A stretch of DNA of 64,000 nucleotides from Roseiarcus sp963726105 (GCA_963726105.1 CAVSBJ010000012.1:434001-498000); one strand, 5' to 3'; numbered from the stretch's first letter, positions 48,713 to 57,815 are shown. The notes: generated by a model from the sequence alone, not told the origin. Program-made: numbers and translations.

Positions 48713-48850
48713 TCAGGATTTCTTGCCGGGTTGATTCAGCGCCTGACCGCTCGGGCCTTGCGACTTCTTGTAGTCGGACACCGAGCCCTTGGGCTTATCC
48801 GATTTCGGCTTCTTGGCTTCCTTGTTGTTTCGCATCTGTCCCTTCGCCAT
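48713..48850 (-). CDS. Small basic protein (45 aa)
   Basis: MAKGQMRNNKEAKKPKSDKP at the start, then GSVSDYKKSQGPSGQALN, ending QPGKKS. A strong AAGGAGG site precedes ATG 48850. Very basic, probably cytosolic and possibly nucleic-acid or ribosome associated. I recall similar short proteins in alphaproteobacterial genomes (Lys-rich, starting MAKGQ), but no function is known. It converges on pccB. Confidence 0.7.
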   Translation of the reverse strand: MAKGQMRNNKEAKKPKSDKPKGSVSDYKKSQGPSGQALNQPGKKS

Positions 48851-49204
48851 CATTTCCTCCTTCGGCTGGCAGCTCCGCGTTCAAGTGTGACACAGACGGC
48901 CGCGCACCGCTATCCGTCGCTGACGCGGTTCGGTGGACGGCGCTCAGCCTTGGCGAGGCTTGGGCGAGACCGTCGACGGGGCTGATTGCGACGTCCCCAT
49001 CCCCATTCGTCACTGCGCTTCCGCCACGCGGCGAAGCGCTGGGCTCTTTGCTTGGCAAGATCACGCATCGCCGATTCGAGCGGGCCAATCCTCTTCCTGT
49101 TCCGCGTTCAGTTCGAGAATGACAAGGGCGGGAGGACTTCCTTCATAGTTCGTTAACACGACTTTCATCTTCGTGAAACCATGCGCCTTTGCTGAAGCTT
49201 AACT
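48851..49204. other. No gene seen
   Basis: Chance frames only. Upstream region of the small basic protein on the minus strand and of the hypothetical gene at 49205 on the plus strand; divergent promoters expected. Confidence 0.4.
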
Positions 49205-49768
49205 GTGACAACACGCTCTTCATCACGTTACGCCCGGATTCACCTGCAGGAAAACATTGCGGCGCAGGGTCTCTCCGTATCCAAACCCGTCGGCGGCGCC
49301 GTCGGATCGGAGAGAGTGCAGGTGCGTATGATGGCTTTCGCGATCGACAGGAGCCGGACGATCATCAGCGCGATGATCCTTGGCCGCCGTGTAACGGCCC
49401 AGGACGTCGCCTGGTTGAAGCGGGAAGTGTTCGCAACTCGCGAAGTTTCGCGCGAATCCGCAGATGAATTGTTCGCCGTTGTCCGCGCCGAGATGGATAA
49501 TGCGCCTGAGTGGAAAGAGTTTTTTGTCGACATGATCGCGGAACACGTGGTGCGGCAGGCTGAGCCGGCAGGTGTCGTCAGCGACGAGCGGGCTGTCTGG
49601 CTTCTGGCCCATGTCGACGAATGCAAGTCGGTTGAGGCCTTGGCCGCGCTGGTCAACGTGTGCGCCGAAGCGCACCGCGCTCCGGACTGGTTCGTGGCCG
49701 CAGTCAAGGAGCGAGCCGCCGCCCGGGGATCCGGCGCCAACGCTGCGCTGCGCGCAACGGCCCGATAG
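49205..49768 (+). CDS. Conserved-looking hypothetical protein
   Basis: Up to 187 residues; the well-formed part starts near MMAFAIDRSRTIISAMILGR (ATG 49328 in the same frame). Helix-rich: TAQDVAWLKREVFATREVSRE, ADELFAVVRAEMDNAPEWKE, FFVDMIAEHVVRQAE, ERAVWLLAHVDECKSVEAL. No catalytic or binding motif seen, cytoplasmic. The regular amphipathic pattern and absence of frameshifts argue for a real gene. I have the impression that homologues occur in rhizobial and methylotroph genomes but cannot name the family. Confidence 0.55.
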   Translation: MTTRSSSRYARIHLQENIAAQGLSVSKPVGGAVGSERVQVRMMAFAIDRSRTIISAMILGRRVTAQDVAWLKREVFATREVSRESADELFAVVRAEMDNAPEWKEFFVDMIAEHVVRQAEPAGVVSDERAVWLLAHVDECKSVEALAALVNVCAEAHRAPDWFVAAVKERAAARGSGANAALRATAR

Positions 49769-49886
49769 CTTTTCCGTCACCTCTCCAAGAGCCGAAGCGC
49801 CTTGCGGCCGCCGATGGCCCGCGCTATCGGGTTGGAGCGACCCCATGGGCGCCAAGGCGCGGGACCGCGATCGAGGGGTATCTGGC

Positions 49887-50150
49887 ATGACCAAAGCTCG
49901 AGCATCGCTGGCCGCCGCCGCTCTTTTGGGGCTCGGCGTCCTTGGTCAGCCGAGCGCAGCCAAAGCTCAGCCCTACGTCTATCCCCCAGAGCGGGTCGAT
50001 TGGAAGGTCGGCCCCGGCTACTTTGGCTTCAGCGGCTTTCCGTGGCCAGGCCCGCCGTTCGCCTGGCCGGATCTCAGGCCGGCTTATGGCTGCTACTTCA
50101 CCCGCGCGCGGCTGAGGAATGCGTGGCGGGAGGTCGAAGTCTGCTCCTGA
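49887..50150 (+). CDS. Small exported Pro/Trp/Tyr-rich protein
   Basis: 87 residues. Signal peptide MTKARASLAAAALLGLGVLG ending near AKA, then a short mature part rich in aromatic residues and Pro/Gly: QPYVYPPERVDWKVGPGYFG, FPWPGPPFAWPDLR, with two Cys (YGCYFTRARL, EVCS). No family recognised. Immediately followed by the transposon-like element. Confidence 0.6.
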   Translation: MTKARASLAAAALLGLGVLGQPSAAKAQPYVYPPERVDWKVGPGYFGFSGFPWPGPPFAWPDLRPAYGCYFTRARLRNAWREVEVCS

Positions 50151-50184
50151 AACTGGCCGGCCGGCAGATTTGCTTGTGGCCAAG

Positions 50185-50192
50185 CGCGAGCC
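50185..50192 (+). repeat. Target-site duplication, left
   Basis: CGCGAGCC directly before the left inverted end; repeated at 50784-50791. Confidence 0.75.
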
Positions 50193-50783
50193 GGTAGTGT
50201 CTCAGTTTGAAAATGGCGAAGCTTGACCCCGGTCGCCTGCCTGCTGGCAGGATAACAGCGGGATCCTAAGGGGCAATGGAGGTATGCGATGGCTCCAAGA
50301 TACGCCGGTCAAACCCCTCAGCCGCGACCTCATCCTTGGAAGCTGGAGATTGACTTCTTGGGTCACGAGAGACGTCGCGACTGGGGAGCGCCAGGACGCG
50401 CTAGGTCAGAATCCCCGCGGCGGCGTCGTCTATACACCTCAGCGCGTCACGTTCCTCATTCTCAAAAACAATCGCGCACGCCCGAGCAGTCGCCACCATC
50501 AGACGAAGAGAAGATCGCGCTGTTCGACACGATGTTCGCCTATTCGGGCGCCTATACGGTGGAGGTAGATCGGGTCGTGCATCACGTCGACCTGAGCTGG
50601 AATGAGGCATGGAGCGGTACGGACCAGGTGCGATTCTGCAGGGTCGATGAACAGACGCTGGCCTATACTTCGACCCTGCCAAGAACCCGTTCGACGGGCG
50701 GGAGGTTGTCCACGAGGTGACATACGAGCGAGAGTGAGGTGCACCGATTGAAGCGCGTCGAACTTTCAAACTGGGACACTACC
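50193..50783. mobile_element. 591-bp transposase-less transposon-like element carrying a lipocalin-like gene
   Basis: The ends are inverted repeats of 20 bp with one mismatch: GGTAGTGTCTCAGTTTGAAA at 50193-50212 and the reverse complement of GGTAGTGTCCCAGTTTGAAA at 50764-50783. The element is flanked by a perfect 8-bp direct repeat, CGCGAGCC, at 50185-50192 and 50784-50791, the target duplication expected of a transposition event. Inside is only the lipocalin-like gene (50284-50737) and no transposase. Families with 8-bp duplications and GG-ended termini include IS1595 and ISL3; assignment needs comparison. It must have been moved by a transposase supplied from another copy. Confidence 0.75.
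50284..50737 (+). pseudogene. Lipocalin-like domain protein, two frameshifts, inside the mobile element
   Basis: Three frames in order give a complete lipocalin-like protein of about 150 residues: SRDLILGSWRLTSWVTRDVA with GQNPRGGVVYTPQRVTFLIL, then EEKIALFDTMFAYSGAYTVE, VVHHVDLSWNEAWSGTDQVR, then FDPAKNPFDGREVVHEVTYE before TGA at 50735. The pattern (GSWRL-SW, P-G-YT, Y-G-YTVE, V-HHV, W-GT-Q-R) is that of the lipocalin-like family of small soluble proteins that bind or modify hydrophobic compounds. The frames join near 50485 and 50675. A good GGAGG site (ggaggtatg) precedes ATG 50284. Breaks may be decay within a non-autonomous element or consensus errors. Confidence 0.65.
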
Positions 50784-50791
50784 CGCGAGCC
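50784..50791 (+). repeat. Target-site duplication, right
   Basis: CGCGAGCC directly after the right inverted end; matches 50185-50192. The next base (G) also matches the first base of the element. Confidence 0.75.
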
Positions 50792-50871
50792 GTGGGTTGT
50801 TTACCCGCTTCCGTCGTTCCAATAGAAACGACCGTTGAAGGAAAGCGGGGCGCTTTTCTCGCAAGGGTGCG

Positions 50872-52876
50872 ATGTTCAAAACAATCCTGATCGCGAACCG
50901 CGGCGAGATCGCCTGCCGCGTCATCAAGACGGCGCGCCGCATGGGCATCAGGACCGTCGCCGTCTATTCGGAAGCCGACAAGGATGCACTGCATGTCGAG
51001 ATGGCGGACGAGGCCGTCGCGATTGGCCCCCCCGCCGCGGCCCAGTCCTACCTCGCGATCGACAGGATCGTCGCCGCCTGCCTCAAGACAGGCGCCGAGG
51101 CGGTCCATCCGGGCTATGGCTTTCTCTCAGAGCGCGCGGCCTTCGCGCACGCGCTGGCCGAGGCCGGGATCGTCTTCATCGGCCCCAATCCCAAAGCCAT
51201 AGAGGCGATGGGCGACAAGATCGAGTTCGAAAAAATTCGCCAACGCGGCCAAGGTGTCGACCGTCCCAGGCTATCTCGGCGTAATCGAAACGCCGGAACA
51301 CGCGGCCGAGATCGCCGACGAGATCGGCTATCCGGTGATGATCAAGGCTTCCGCTGGCGGAGGAGGCAAGGGCATGCGGATCGCCCATTCCCGCAAAGAG
51401 GTCGCGCAAGGTTTCGCCCGCGCGCGCTCGGAGGCGAAATCCTCCTTCGGCGATGATCGCGTTTTCGTCGAAAAGTTCATCGTCAATCCGCGCCATGTCG
51501 AGATCCAGGTGCTGGGCGACAAGCACGGCAATGTCATCTATCTCGGCGAGCGCGAGTGCTCGATCCAGCGCCGCAATCAGAAGGTGATCGAAGAAGCGCC
51601 CTCGCCGCTGCTCGACGAAGCAACGCGAAAGCGGATGGGCGAACAGGCGGTCGCGCTCGCCAAGGCGGTGCAATACGATTCCGCCGGCACGGTCGAGTTT
51701 GTCGCGGGCCAGGACCGAAGCTTCTATTTCCTCGAGATGAACACCCGCCTGCAGGTCGAGCATCCGGTGACCGAACTCATCACTGGCGTCGATCTGGTCG
51801 AGGCGATGATCCGCAGCGCCGCAGGCGAGCCTTTGCGTCTCAAGCAGGCGGACGTGAAGCTGACCGGCTGGGCGGTCGAGAGTCGGGTTTATGCGGAGGA
51901 TCCGACGCGCGGCTTCCTGCCATCGACCGGACGGCTCACGCGCTATCGACCCCCGGCCGAAGGAACACATGACGGCGTCACGGTGCGCAACGACACCGGC
52001 GTGTTCGAGGGCGGGGAGATCTCGATTCACTACGATCCGATGATCGCCAAGCTCGTCACCCACGCGCCCGACCGGCTCGGCGCGATCGAGGCGCAGGCGA
52101 CCGCGCTTGACGCCTTCGTCATCGACGGCATCCGACACAACATCCCATTTCTGTCGGCGCTGATGCAGCATCCGCGCTGGCGCGAGGGACGGCTCTCGAC
52201 TGGCTTCATCACCGAGGAATTCCCGGACGGATTTCATCCGCTTGGCGCCAAGGGCGAGACCGAGCGCCGTCTAGTCGTGGTCGCGGCGATGATCGACCAT
52301 ACGCACAACCTGCGAAAGCGGCATATTTCCGGGCAGTTGCGCGAGCCCGAGCAGATGCGCTTCGAGCTCGAGCGGGTGGTCGCGATGGGCGACGCACGTG
52401 TCGAACTCGAGATCGAGCCGCGCATGATTGGCGTCGCGATCGCGTTCGCGGATGGCCGCAAGGTTGAGGCGCATTCGGAGTGGAAGCCGGGGGATCCTTT
52501 GTGGCGCGGAACCATCGACGGCGCGGACATCGCCGTGCAGGCGCGCCCCCTCCTCAACGGCTACGCGCTTTCTCATGCCGGGGTCGCCGTCGACACGCGC
52601 GTCTACACCCGGCGCGAGGCTCAGCTCGCAGCGCTGATGATTGAGCACAAGGGCGTCGACGGCTCGCGTTTCCTGCTCTGTCCAATGCCAGGCCTCGTCA
52701 AGGCGATCGCGATCAAGGTTGGGCAGGAGGTCAAGGCGGGAGAGCAGCTCTGCATCGTCGAGGCGATGAAGATGGAGAACGTGCTGACCGCCGAGCGCGA
52801 CGCGACGGTGAAGGCGATCCTTTGCAAGGAGGGGGATTCGCTCGCGGTCGACGCGTTGATCATGGAATTCGCATGA
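50872..52876 (+). pseudogene. pccA: Propionyl-CoA carboxylase alpha subunit, one frameshift
   Basis: Biotin carboxylase and biotin carrier in one chain of about 668 residues if repaired. Early part: ILIANRGEIACRVIKTARRM, then AVHPGYGFLSERAAFA. At about 51232 the frame changes: the expected KIESKKFANAAKVSTVPGYL is obtained by removing one T (GAGTTCG to GAGTCG). Then KASAGGGGKGMRI (ATP-grasp loop), FVEKFIVNPRHVEIQVLGD, EMNTRLQVEHPVTELITGVD, and near the C terminus the biotin lysine in VEAMKMENVL. Pairs with PccB. Because the partner and pathway are intact, a sequence error is likely. Its stop codon overlaps the start of the RidA gene. Confidence 0.87.
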
Positions 52877-53277
52877 ACGATCGGAAGCTGATTTCCTCGG
52901 GCTCCCCGTTCGAGCAGGCGAACGGCTATTCGCGGGCCGTCGTGGCGGGCGATGAGGTCCATATCGCCGGCACGACGGGGTACGACTACGCGACAATGAC
53001 GATGCCCGACGACGTCGCCGAGCAGACCCGCAACATCTATGCGACCTTCGCCAAGGTGATGAAGGAGGCCGGCGGCGATCTTGCCGATATCGTGCGCTTG
53101 CGCACTTTCGTCACCGATACCTCGTATTGCGAGCCGGTGGTCACGGTGCAGGGCGAGGTCTTCGGCGCGATCCGCCCGGCGGCGACGATCGTCGTCGTCT
53201 CGGCGCTGTTGAAGCCGGAAATGAAGGTCGAGGTCGAGGCCGACGCGCGGCTCCGGCGAACGGACGCCTCCCGATAA
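52873..53277 (+). CDS. RidA family protein
   Basis: 134 residues of the Rid/YjgF fold: SRAVVAGDEVHIAGTTGYDY at the start, NIYATFAKVMKEAGGDLADI in the middle, and a C-terminal RPAATIVVVSALLKPEMKVE that supplies the family's conserved Arg and the active-site pocket. RidA enzymes hydrolyse reactive enamine/imine intermediates; others in the family act in catabolism. ATG 52873 overlaps the pccA stop (ATGA), so the two are translationally coupled. Confidence 0.88.
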   Translation: MNDRKLISSGSPFEQANGYSRAVVAGDEVHIAGTTGYDYATMTMPDDVAEQTRNIYATFAKVMKEAGGDLADIVRLRTFVTDTSYCEPVVTVQGEVFGAIRPAATIVVVSALLKPEMKVEVEADARLRRTDASR

Positions 53278-53296
53278 ACCGCCCGCGCCCGGCCAG

Positions 53297-53686
53297 TTGG
53301 CTTTACCGCGCGCCAGCCGCAGGGCGTGATCGCCGACATTGCCCCGTTGAATGCGTATCTTCCGCGAGGAGAGCTTTGGCCCGGTCACGTCGATCATCAA
53401 GGTCCGCGATCACAAGGAAGCGCTCGAAATCGCCAACGACACGGACTACGGCCCGTCCGCTCGCGTGATCACCAACGACATGCAGAAGGCGATGGAGCTC
53501 GCCTTCAGCCTCGATTCCGGCATGGTCCATCTCAACGATTGCACTGTGTCGGATGAGCCGCACGCGCCGTTCGGCGGAGTCAAGAACAGCGGTTTCGGTC
53601 GAGAGGGCGGCCGCTTCTCGATGGAAGAGATGACCGAACTCAAATGGATCACGATCCAGAGCGGGCAGCGCGCCTTTCCGATGTGA
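53297..53686 (+). pseudogene. Aldehyde dehydrogenase remnant with internal deletion
   Basis: The C-terminal 110 residues are intact: IFREESFGPVTSIIKVRDHK, ALEIANDTDYGPSARVITND, VHLNDCTVSDEPHAPFGGVK, GREGGRFSMEEMTELKWIT, as in vanillin/benzaldehyde dehydrogenase-like ALDHs. Just upstream in another frame is TARQPQGVIADIAPLNA, matching the N-proximal RQPxGVV-x-I-P-NA segment of ALDHs. In a complete enzyme these two parts are separated by more than 200 residues including the catalytic Cys and Glu, so an internal deletion has removed the active site. Dead gene, next to ridA. Confidence 0.78.
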
Positions 53687-53751
53687 GCCGCCCCTTAGGC
53701 GGGATCGCCATGGGAATCCGCCGGATTTGGCCTAACCTCGCCCGGCGACGG

Positions 53752-54543
53752 TCACGAATGGCCCGCGAGCCTCACCGCGCTCGCCGCCGCCTCGAACTCG
53801 CGCCAGCGCGCCTCCCGACGCGTCACGGCCTCCGCGTCCTCACCCCAGCGCTCGGCCTGAAAGTCCTCGTCGACATGCGCCGCTCGCCACGCGGCTTGGG
53901 CCGAGACAAATTTGCGCGCGACCGCAAGCGCGAGCAACGCCGATCCGGTCAGGGTCGTCATGACACTGAGCGCGGCGAGCGCAATGGGATCGTCGTAGGC
54001 GTCGAGCGCAGCGCCAATCGCGGCGAGCGCTTCCGGCGATTGACTGACATGCATCACGCCGGCGGCCAGATTGAAGCGCGCGCCGAGCGCCTCCGCGGCC
54101 CAGCGCAGGACCGGATCGAACGCGTGCGCCTGGCGCGCAACCAGCGCATCCGGCTCCTCGGCGCGGTAGCAGAGAAGGTCGGAGCCGGCGTAACCCAAAA
54201 TATCCGCGCGCGTTTCGGCCATCGTATGCGCGACGCCGTCGATCGCGGAATTGAGGAGCCGTGTCAGCGGCATGTCCGTCGGAACGATCGTCTCGGGCTG
54301 CCGGTCCCATTCGGCCGCTGCTTCGAGCATCAGCGCCCGGCTTTGCGCGGCGAGCAGATTCCGGCCGGGCGTTCGGGCGCGGCGGCCATCGAGGCTGAGC
54401 AGGAAGCGCCCGCCCTCCTCCTCCACCGCGGCTCTCTTGTAGAAGCGCCTGACCGGCGGGGGCCGCATGTTCGCCTGCGCGGCCCGCATCGGATCCTTGC
54501 CGGCTTCCCCCGTTGGGGGTGAGGGCTCACGCATCGGGCGCAT
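53752..54543 (-). CDS. ATP12 family F1-ATPase assembly chaperone
   Basis: Up to 263 residues. VRRFYKRAAVEEEGGRFLLS and LDGRRARTPGRNLLAA at the N terminus are typical of the Atp12 family, followed by EWDRQPETIVPTDMPLTRLL, GYAGSDLLCYRAEEP, a helical bundle and the end WREFEAAASAVRL. In mitochondria Atp12 binds the F1 alpha subunit during assembly; alphaproteobacterial homologues are thought to do the same. The start is ambiguous: 54543 overlaps the pseudouridine synthase gene by 17 bases, while Met codons nearer the domain (for example 54465) are also in frame. Confidence 0.85.
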   Translation of the reverse strand: MRPMREPSPPTGEAGKDPMRAAQANMRPPPVRRFYKRAAVEEEGGRFLLSLDGRRARTPGRNLLAAQSRALMLEAAAEWDRQPETIVPTDMPLTRLLNSAIDGVAHTMAETRADILGYAGSDLLCYRAEEPDALVARQAHAFDPVLRWAAEALGARFNLAAGVMHVSQSPEALAAIGAALDAYDDPIALAALSVMTTLTGSALLALAVARKFVSAQAAWRAAHVDEDFQAERWGEDAEAVTRREARWREFEAAASAVRLAGHS

Positions 54544-55666
54544 CCTCGATCGGATCGTGCTCGTTCTCGTCGAAGCCGAACATGGCGAAGCTTTTTCTCA
54601 TGTGCTCCGGAAGCGGCGCTGTCACGTCGATGATTCCGTGACGCGGATGGGGCAGGACGAGCCGGCGCGCCAGAAGATGCAGCTTGGGCTCGAGCCCGGG
54701 TGGGACGGCGCGCAACGGGTCGGCGCGCGCCGGATCGTTCGCGGCCTTTCGATTGTATTTCGGATCGCCGACGATCGGATGGCCGATCGCCTCGCAATGG
54801 GCGCGCAGTTGATGGGTGCGGCCGGTGACCGGGCGCATCGACAGCCACGCGAGCCGCGGCGTGACCTTATCGACGACCGCGTAGAGGGTCAGCGAATGCT
54901 GCGCGTCCGGGTCGCCATGCTTCGCGACGCGCATGCGCTCGAGGTCCGCCCTGCCTTGGCCCCGCGCGTCGCCCATGCCCTCGCCCTTGGCGAGAAACAT
55001 GGAGATGCGCCCCTGCGCCGGCTTCGGCACGCCTTCGACCAGCGCCCAGTAGATTTTCTTCGCCCGGCGCGAGCGGAAGATCTCGCCGAGCTCCGCCGCA
55101 ATCTTGCGCGATTTGGCGATCAACAGCACGCCGGACGTGTCGCGGTCGAGCCGATGAACGAGAACGGGCCGATTGCCCTGCTTGTCCGCGAGCGCCTGCA
55201 GCATGCCATCGATATGGCGCGTGGTCCCCGAGCCGCCCTGCACGGCGAGCCCGTAGGGCTTGTTGAGCACCAGCACGTCGCGATCCTCGAACACAGTCAT
55301 CGCGCGAATGGCTTCGGCATCGCCTGGATTGGCGCGATTGACGGGTACGCCCTCCTGAGGCGCGATCCTGAGGGGGGGAACGCGCACACTTTCGCCGGTC
55401 GCGAGCCTCGTCGAAATATCCGCCCGCTTGCCTGAGACGCGCACCTCGCCCTTGCGCACGATCCGCATCAGATGCGAGTTCGCCACCTCCGGAAACCGGC
55501 GGTGAAGCCAGCGGTCGAGCCGCATTCCCTCTTCATCCTCGCCGATCTTGTAAGAGGCCGCCTTGTCGGGGGGAGCGGGAAGACTCTCCGCCTTTGCATC
55601 CTTGCGCATGCGCCGCCTCATACCGCAGCCGCGCTTTGCCCGATAGAGCCGGCGGGTCGACGCCAT
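54527..55666 (-). CDS. RluA/RluC-type pseudouridine synthase
   Basis: 379 residues (the start may be internal, for example at 55609). An S4 RNA-binding domain (EGMRLDRWLHRRFPEVANSH, LMRIVRKGEVRVSGKR) precedes the catalytic domain with HRLDRDTSGVLL (active-site Asp in RLDRDTSG), SRRAKKIYWALVEG, GRTHQLRAHCEAIGHPIVGD and LHLLARRL. Large-subunit rRNA pseudouridine synthase (RluC/RluD-like). Cotranscribed with the Atp12-type gene, which overlaps its end, a common alphaproteobacterial pairing. Confidence 0.9.
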   Translation of the reverse strand: MASTRRLYRAKRGCGMRRRMRKDAKAESLPAPPDKAASYKIGEDEEGMRLDRWLHRRFPEVANSHLMRIVRKGEVRVSGKRADISTRLATGESVRVPPLRIAPQEGVPVNRANPGDAEAIRAMTVFEDRDVLVLNKPYGLAVQGGSGTTRHIDGMLQALADKQGNRPVLVHRLDRDTSGVLLIAKSRKIAAELGEIFRSRRAKKIYWALVEGVPKPAQGRISMFLAKGEGMGDARGQGRADLERMRVAKHGDPDAQHSLTLYAVVDKVTPRLAWLSMRPVTGRTHQLRAHCEAIGHPIVGDPKYNRKAANDPARADPLRAVPPGLEPKLHLLARRLVLPHPRHGIIDVTAPLPEHMRKSFAMFGFDENEHDPIEDAPDA

Positions 55667-55744
55667 TGGCGCAATGGTCTGCGTTCGGCCAGTTGGAACC
55701 CTCGCGAAGGCTCCCGGTTTAGCTGTCGTTTCCCGGGGGCTTAA

Positions 55745-56220
55745 ATGCAGGACATTGCCGGCTTCTGGCTTTATCCGATCATTCTCGCGGCCGGAGCGCT
55801 CCAGGCCTGGGGGCCGCCGATGAACGGCGCCCTCCGCAACGGCCTTACCAACCCTTGGCTCGCGAGCATCGTTTCCTTTGTGCCGATCGTCGCTCTGCTC
55901 GCCGTGCTGTGGCTTTGCCAGCCGCGTCCGCTCCCGACGGCGGAGGGTTTGGCGAATATGCCCTGGTGGGCGCCGTTAGGCGGCGTGATCGGCGCGTTTG
56001 CGGTGATCGCCGGCCTGCTTTTCGTCGACAAGGTCGGCGCGGGCGCTCTGGCGGGGCTCACCATTACCGCGAACATCCTGATGTCGCTCGCGATCGACCA
56101 TTTCGGCTGGTTCGGCGTTTCGCCTCACCCCTGTCTTCCGGGCGCGCGATCGGCGCGTTGCTGATGGTCGCCGGGATTGTCGTCATCTCGAAGTTCCAGG
56201 GCTTCGCCGGCTTTCAATGA
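55745..56220 (+). pseudogene. DMT-type transporter (DUF606/YdcZ-like), one frameshift
   Basis: Membrane protein of about 150 residues. Five hydrophobic segments in the first frame (LYPIILAAGALQAWGPPMNG, IVSFVPIVALLAVLWLC, APLGGVIGAFAVIAGLLFV, LAGLTITANILMSLAIDHFG), then near 56130 a CCCC run shifts the frame; with one C less it continues SPHPLSSGRAIGALLMVAGI, VVISKFQGFAGFQ and a stop at 56218-56220. Family members occur as pairs or singly as small drug/metabolite-like exporters. The single-base homopolymer difference makes a consensus error likely. Confidence 0.72.
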
Positions 56221-56273
56221 CATTGGCCCCTTCCGAGCGGTAAGCTTCCGCTCCGACCACAGGAGCATCCCCC

Positions 56274-56685
56274 ATGGCGCACTATCACGCCGTCGTCTGG
56301 ATCGATCACAAACAGGCGCGCATTTTCCACTTCGACGTCGAAGAGGCGGACAAGACACTGGTCCGGGACCATGTGGTCCGCGACCTCCATTCCCGCGAGC
56401 CGCGTACTGGCCAACAGGATCGAGGAGAACAAGCCGTTCTTCGAGGATGTCGCGAAGGCGATCGCCGACGCCGGCGCTATCCTCATTGTCGGCCCGGCGC
56501 AGGAGAAGGACTTTTTCGCCAAATTCCTGGCCGAGAAGCATCCCGCGATCCGGACGCATGTCGAGGGCGTGGAGAAGGCGGATCATCCGAGCGACGGCGA
56601 GCTTCTCGACTTCGCCCGCCGCTACGTCAAAGCCGCCGACCACATGCGGCCGCAGATCGATCCGCGTGAAGCTGGCAAGCCATAG
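56274..56685 (+). pseudogene. Host-attachment/eRF1-like family protein, frameshifted
   Basis: The start MAHYHAVVWIDHKQARIFHF with DVEEADKTL and, in another frame, VAKAIADAGAILIVGPAQEK, DFFAKFLAEKHPAIRTHVEG, DHPSDGELLDFARRY match small translation-associated 'host attachment' family proteins (N-terminal WIDH-xARIF, C-terminal ILIVGPG-AK and DHPTDGQLLAFAR). The frames meet near 56400. About 130 residues if repaired, soluble. Function not well established; the family name derives from phage/symbiosis literature. Confidence 0.65.
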
Positions 56686-56737
56686 CGCGAAGCCCGCTTG
56701 AACCCCTCCTCGGCCTCTTCTCAGACAAGGAATTCCT

Positions 56738-57490
56738 ATGCCCTATGAGCTCTATTACTGGCCTGGCATCCAGGGGCGCGGCGAATTTGTGCGCCTCGCG
56801 CTCGAAGCAGCCGGCGCGCCATATATCGATGTCGCGAGGGAGCGCGGGGCCGGGCGCGGCGTGAAGGGCATGACGGCGAAACTTGAAGGCGGCGCGCCGC
56901 AGACCCCGTTCGCGCCCCCGTTCCTGCGCGACGGCGAGATCGTCGTCTCGCATGTCGCCAACATTCTCCACTATCTCGGCCCCAAGCTCGGCCTCGCCCC
57001 GAAGGATGAAGCGGGCCGCCTCTTCGCCCACGGGCTGCAGCTTACGATCACCGATTTTGTCGGCGAGGTTCACGATACGCATCATCCGATCGCGACCGGC
57101 CTCTACTACGAGGACCAGAAGGAGGAGGCCAAGGCGCGCTCCACGTGGTTTCTCCAGCACCGCGTGCCGAAATATCTCGGCTATTTCGAGCGCGTGCTGA
57201 GCGACAATCCTGCGGGCTCGGCGCACATTGTCGGGGACACACTCACCACCGTCGACCTGTCGCTGTTTCAGATCTGGGAGGGCATGGCTTACGCCTTCCC
57301 GCATGGGTTCGCAGACGCCGGCAAGCTCTATCCCGCGCTCGCGGCGCTGACGAAGTCGGTCGCGGCGCAGAAAAACGTGGCCGCGTATCTCGCCTCGGAC
57401 CGACGCATTCCGTTCAACGAGTCCGGCGTCTTCCGCCACTATCCCGAGCTCGACTCGGAGCCCGCGAAGGCCGGTCGCAAAAGAGGCTGA
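56738..57490 (+). CDS. Glutathione S-transferase family protein
   Basis: 250 residues. N-terminal thioredoxin-like domain (MPYELYYWPGIQGRGEFVRL, with the active-site region YWPGIQGRGE) followed by the all-helical domain (AHGLQLTITDFVGEVHDTHH, LGYFERVLSDNP, TTVDLSLFQIWEGMAYAF). The VSHVANILHYLG segment carries the usual glutathione-binding Ser in SH position. Likely cytoplasmic glutathione conjugation or isomerase activity, substrate unknown. Confidence 0.85.
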   Translation: MPYELYYWPGIQGRGEFVRLALEAAGAPYIDVARERGAGRGVKGMTAKLEGGAPQTPFAPPFLRDGEIVVSHVANILHYLGPKLGLAPKDEAGRLFAHGLQLTITDFVGEVHDTHHPIATGLYYEDQKEEAKARSTWFLQHRVPKYLGYFERVLSDNPAGSAHIVGDTLTTVDLSLFQIWEGMAYAFPHGFADAGKLYPALAALTKSVAAQKNVAAYLASDRRIPFNESGVFRHYPELDSEPAKAGRKRG

Positions 57491-57815
57491 TGGCTCGCGC
57501 TGCGGGCTGGGACCGGGTCAGATCAGCACGCGCTGAACACCGGGTTGGACGGCGCGCCGGTCTAGTTCCTTTTTAGTTCCGCGCCTCGAACGTTTCAGTG
57601 GATTGGCGCCCAGTTTAGTTCCGTCTTCGAAACCGGCCGCTTCAGGCCTAAAATTAACATTGCTTTGAGCCCCGACCCGGCCCCTTGCTCCCTGGTCGAC
57701 TCCCTTCCCTTACGTTAACCACGCCCCCCGGTTCGCGTGACTCGCCTAAGCGGGTGCGTTGACTCGAACAAGAAGAGAACATATCATGAATTTACCGAGA
57801 TCAAGGAGGCTCAAG

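Noticed and set aside
54467..55435. Plus-strand open frame of 322 codons opposite the pseudouridine synthase gene
   Set aside because: Antisense shadow; the minus-strand product has the complete catalytic motif set.
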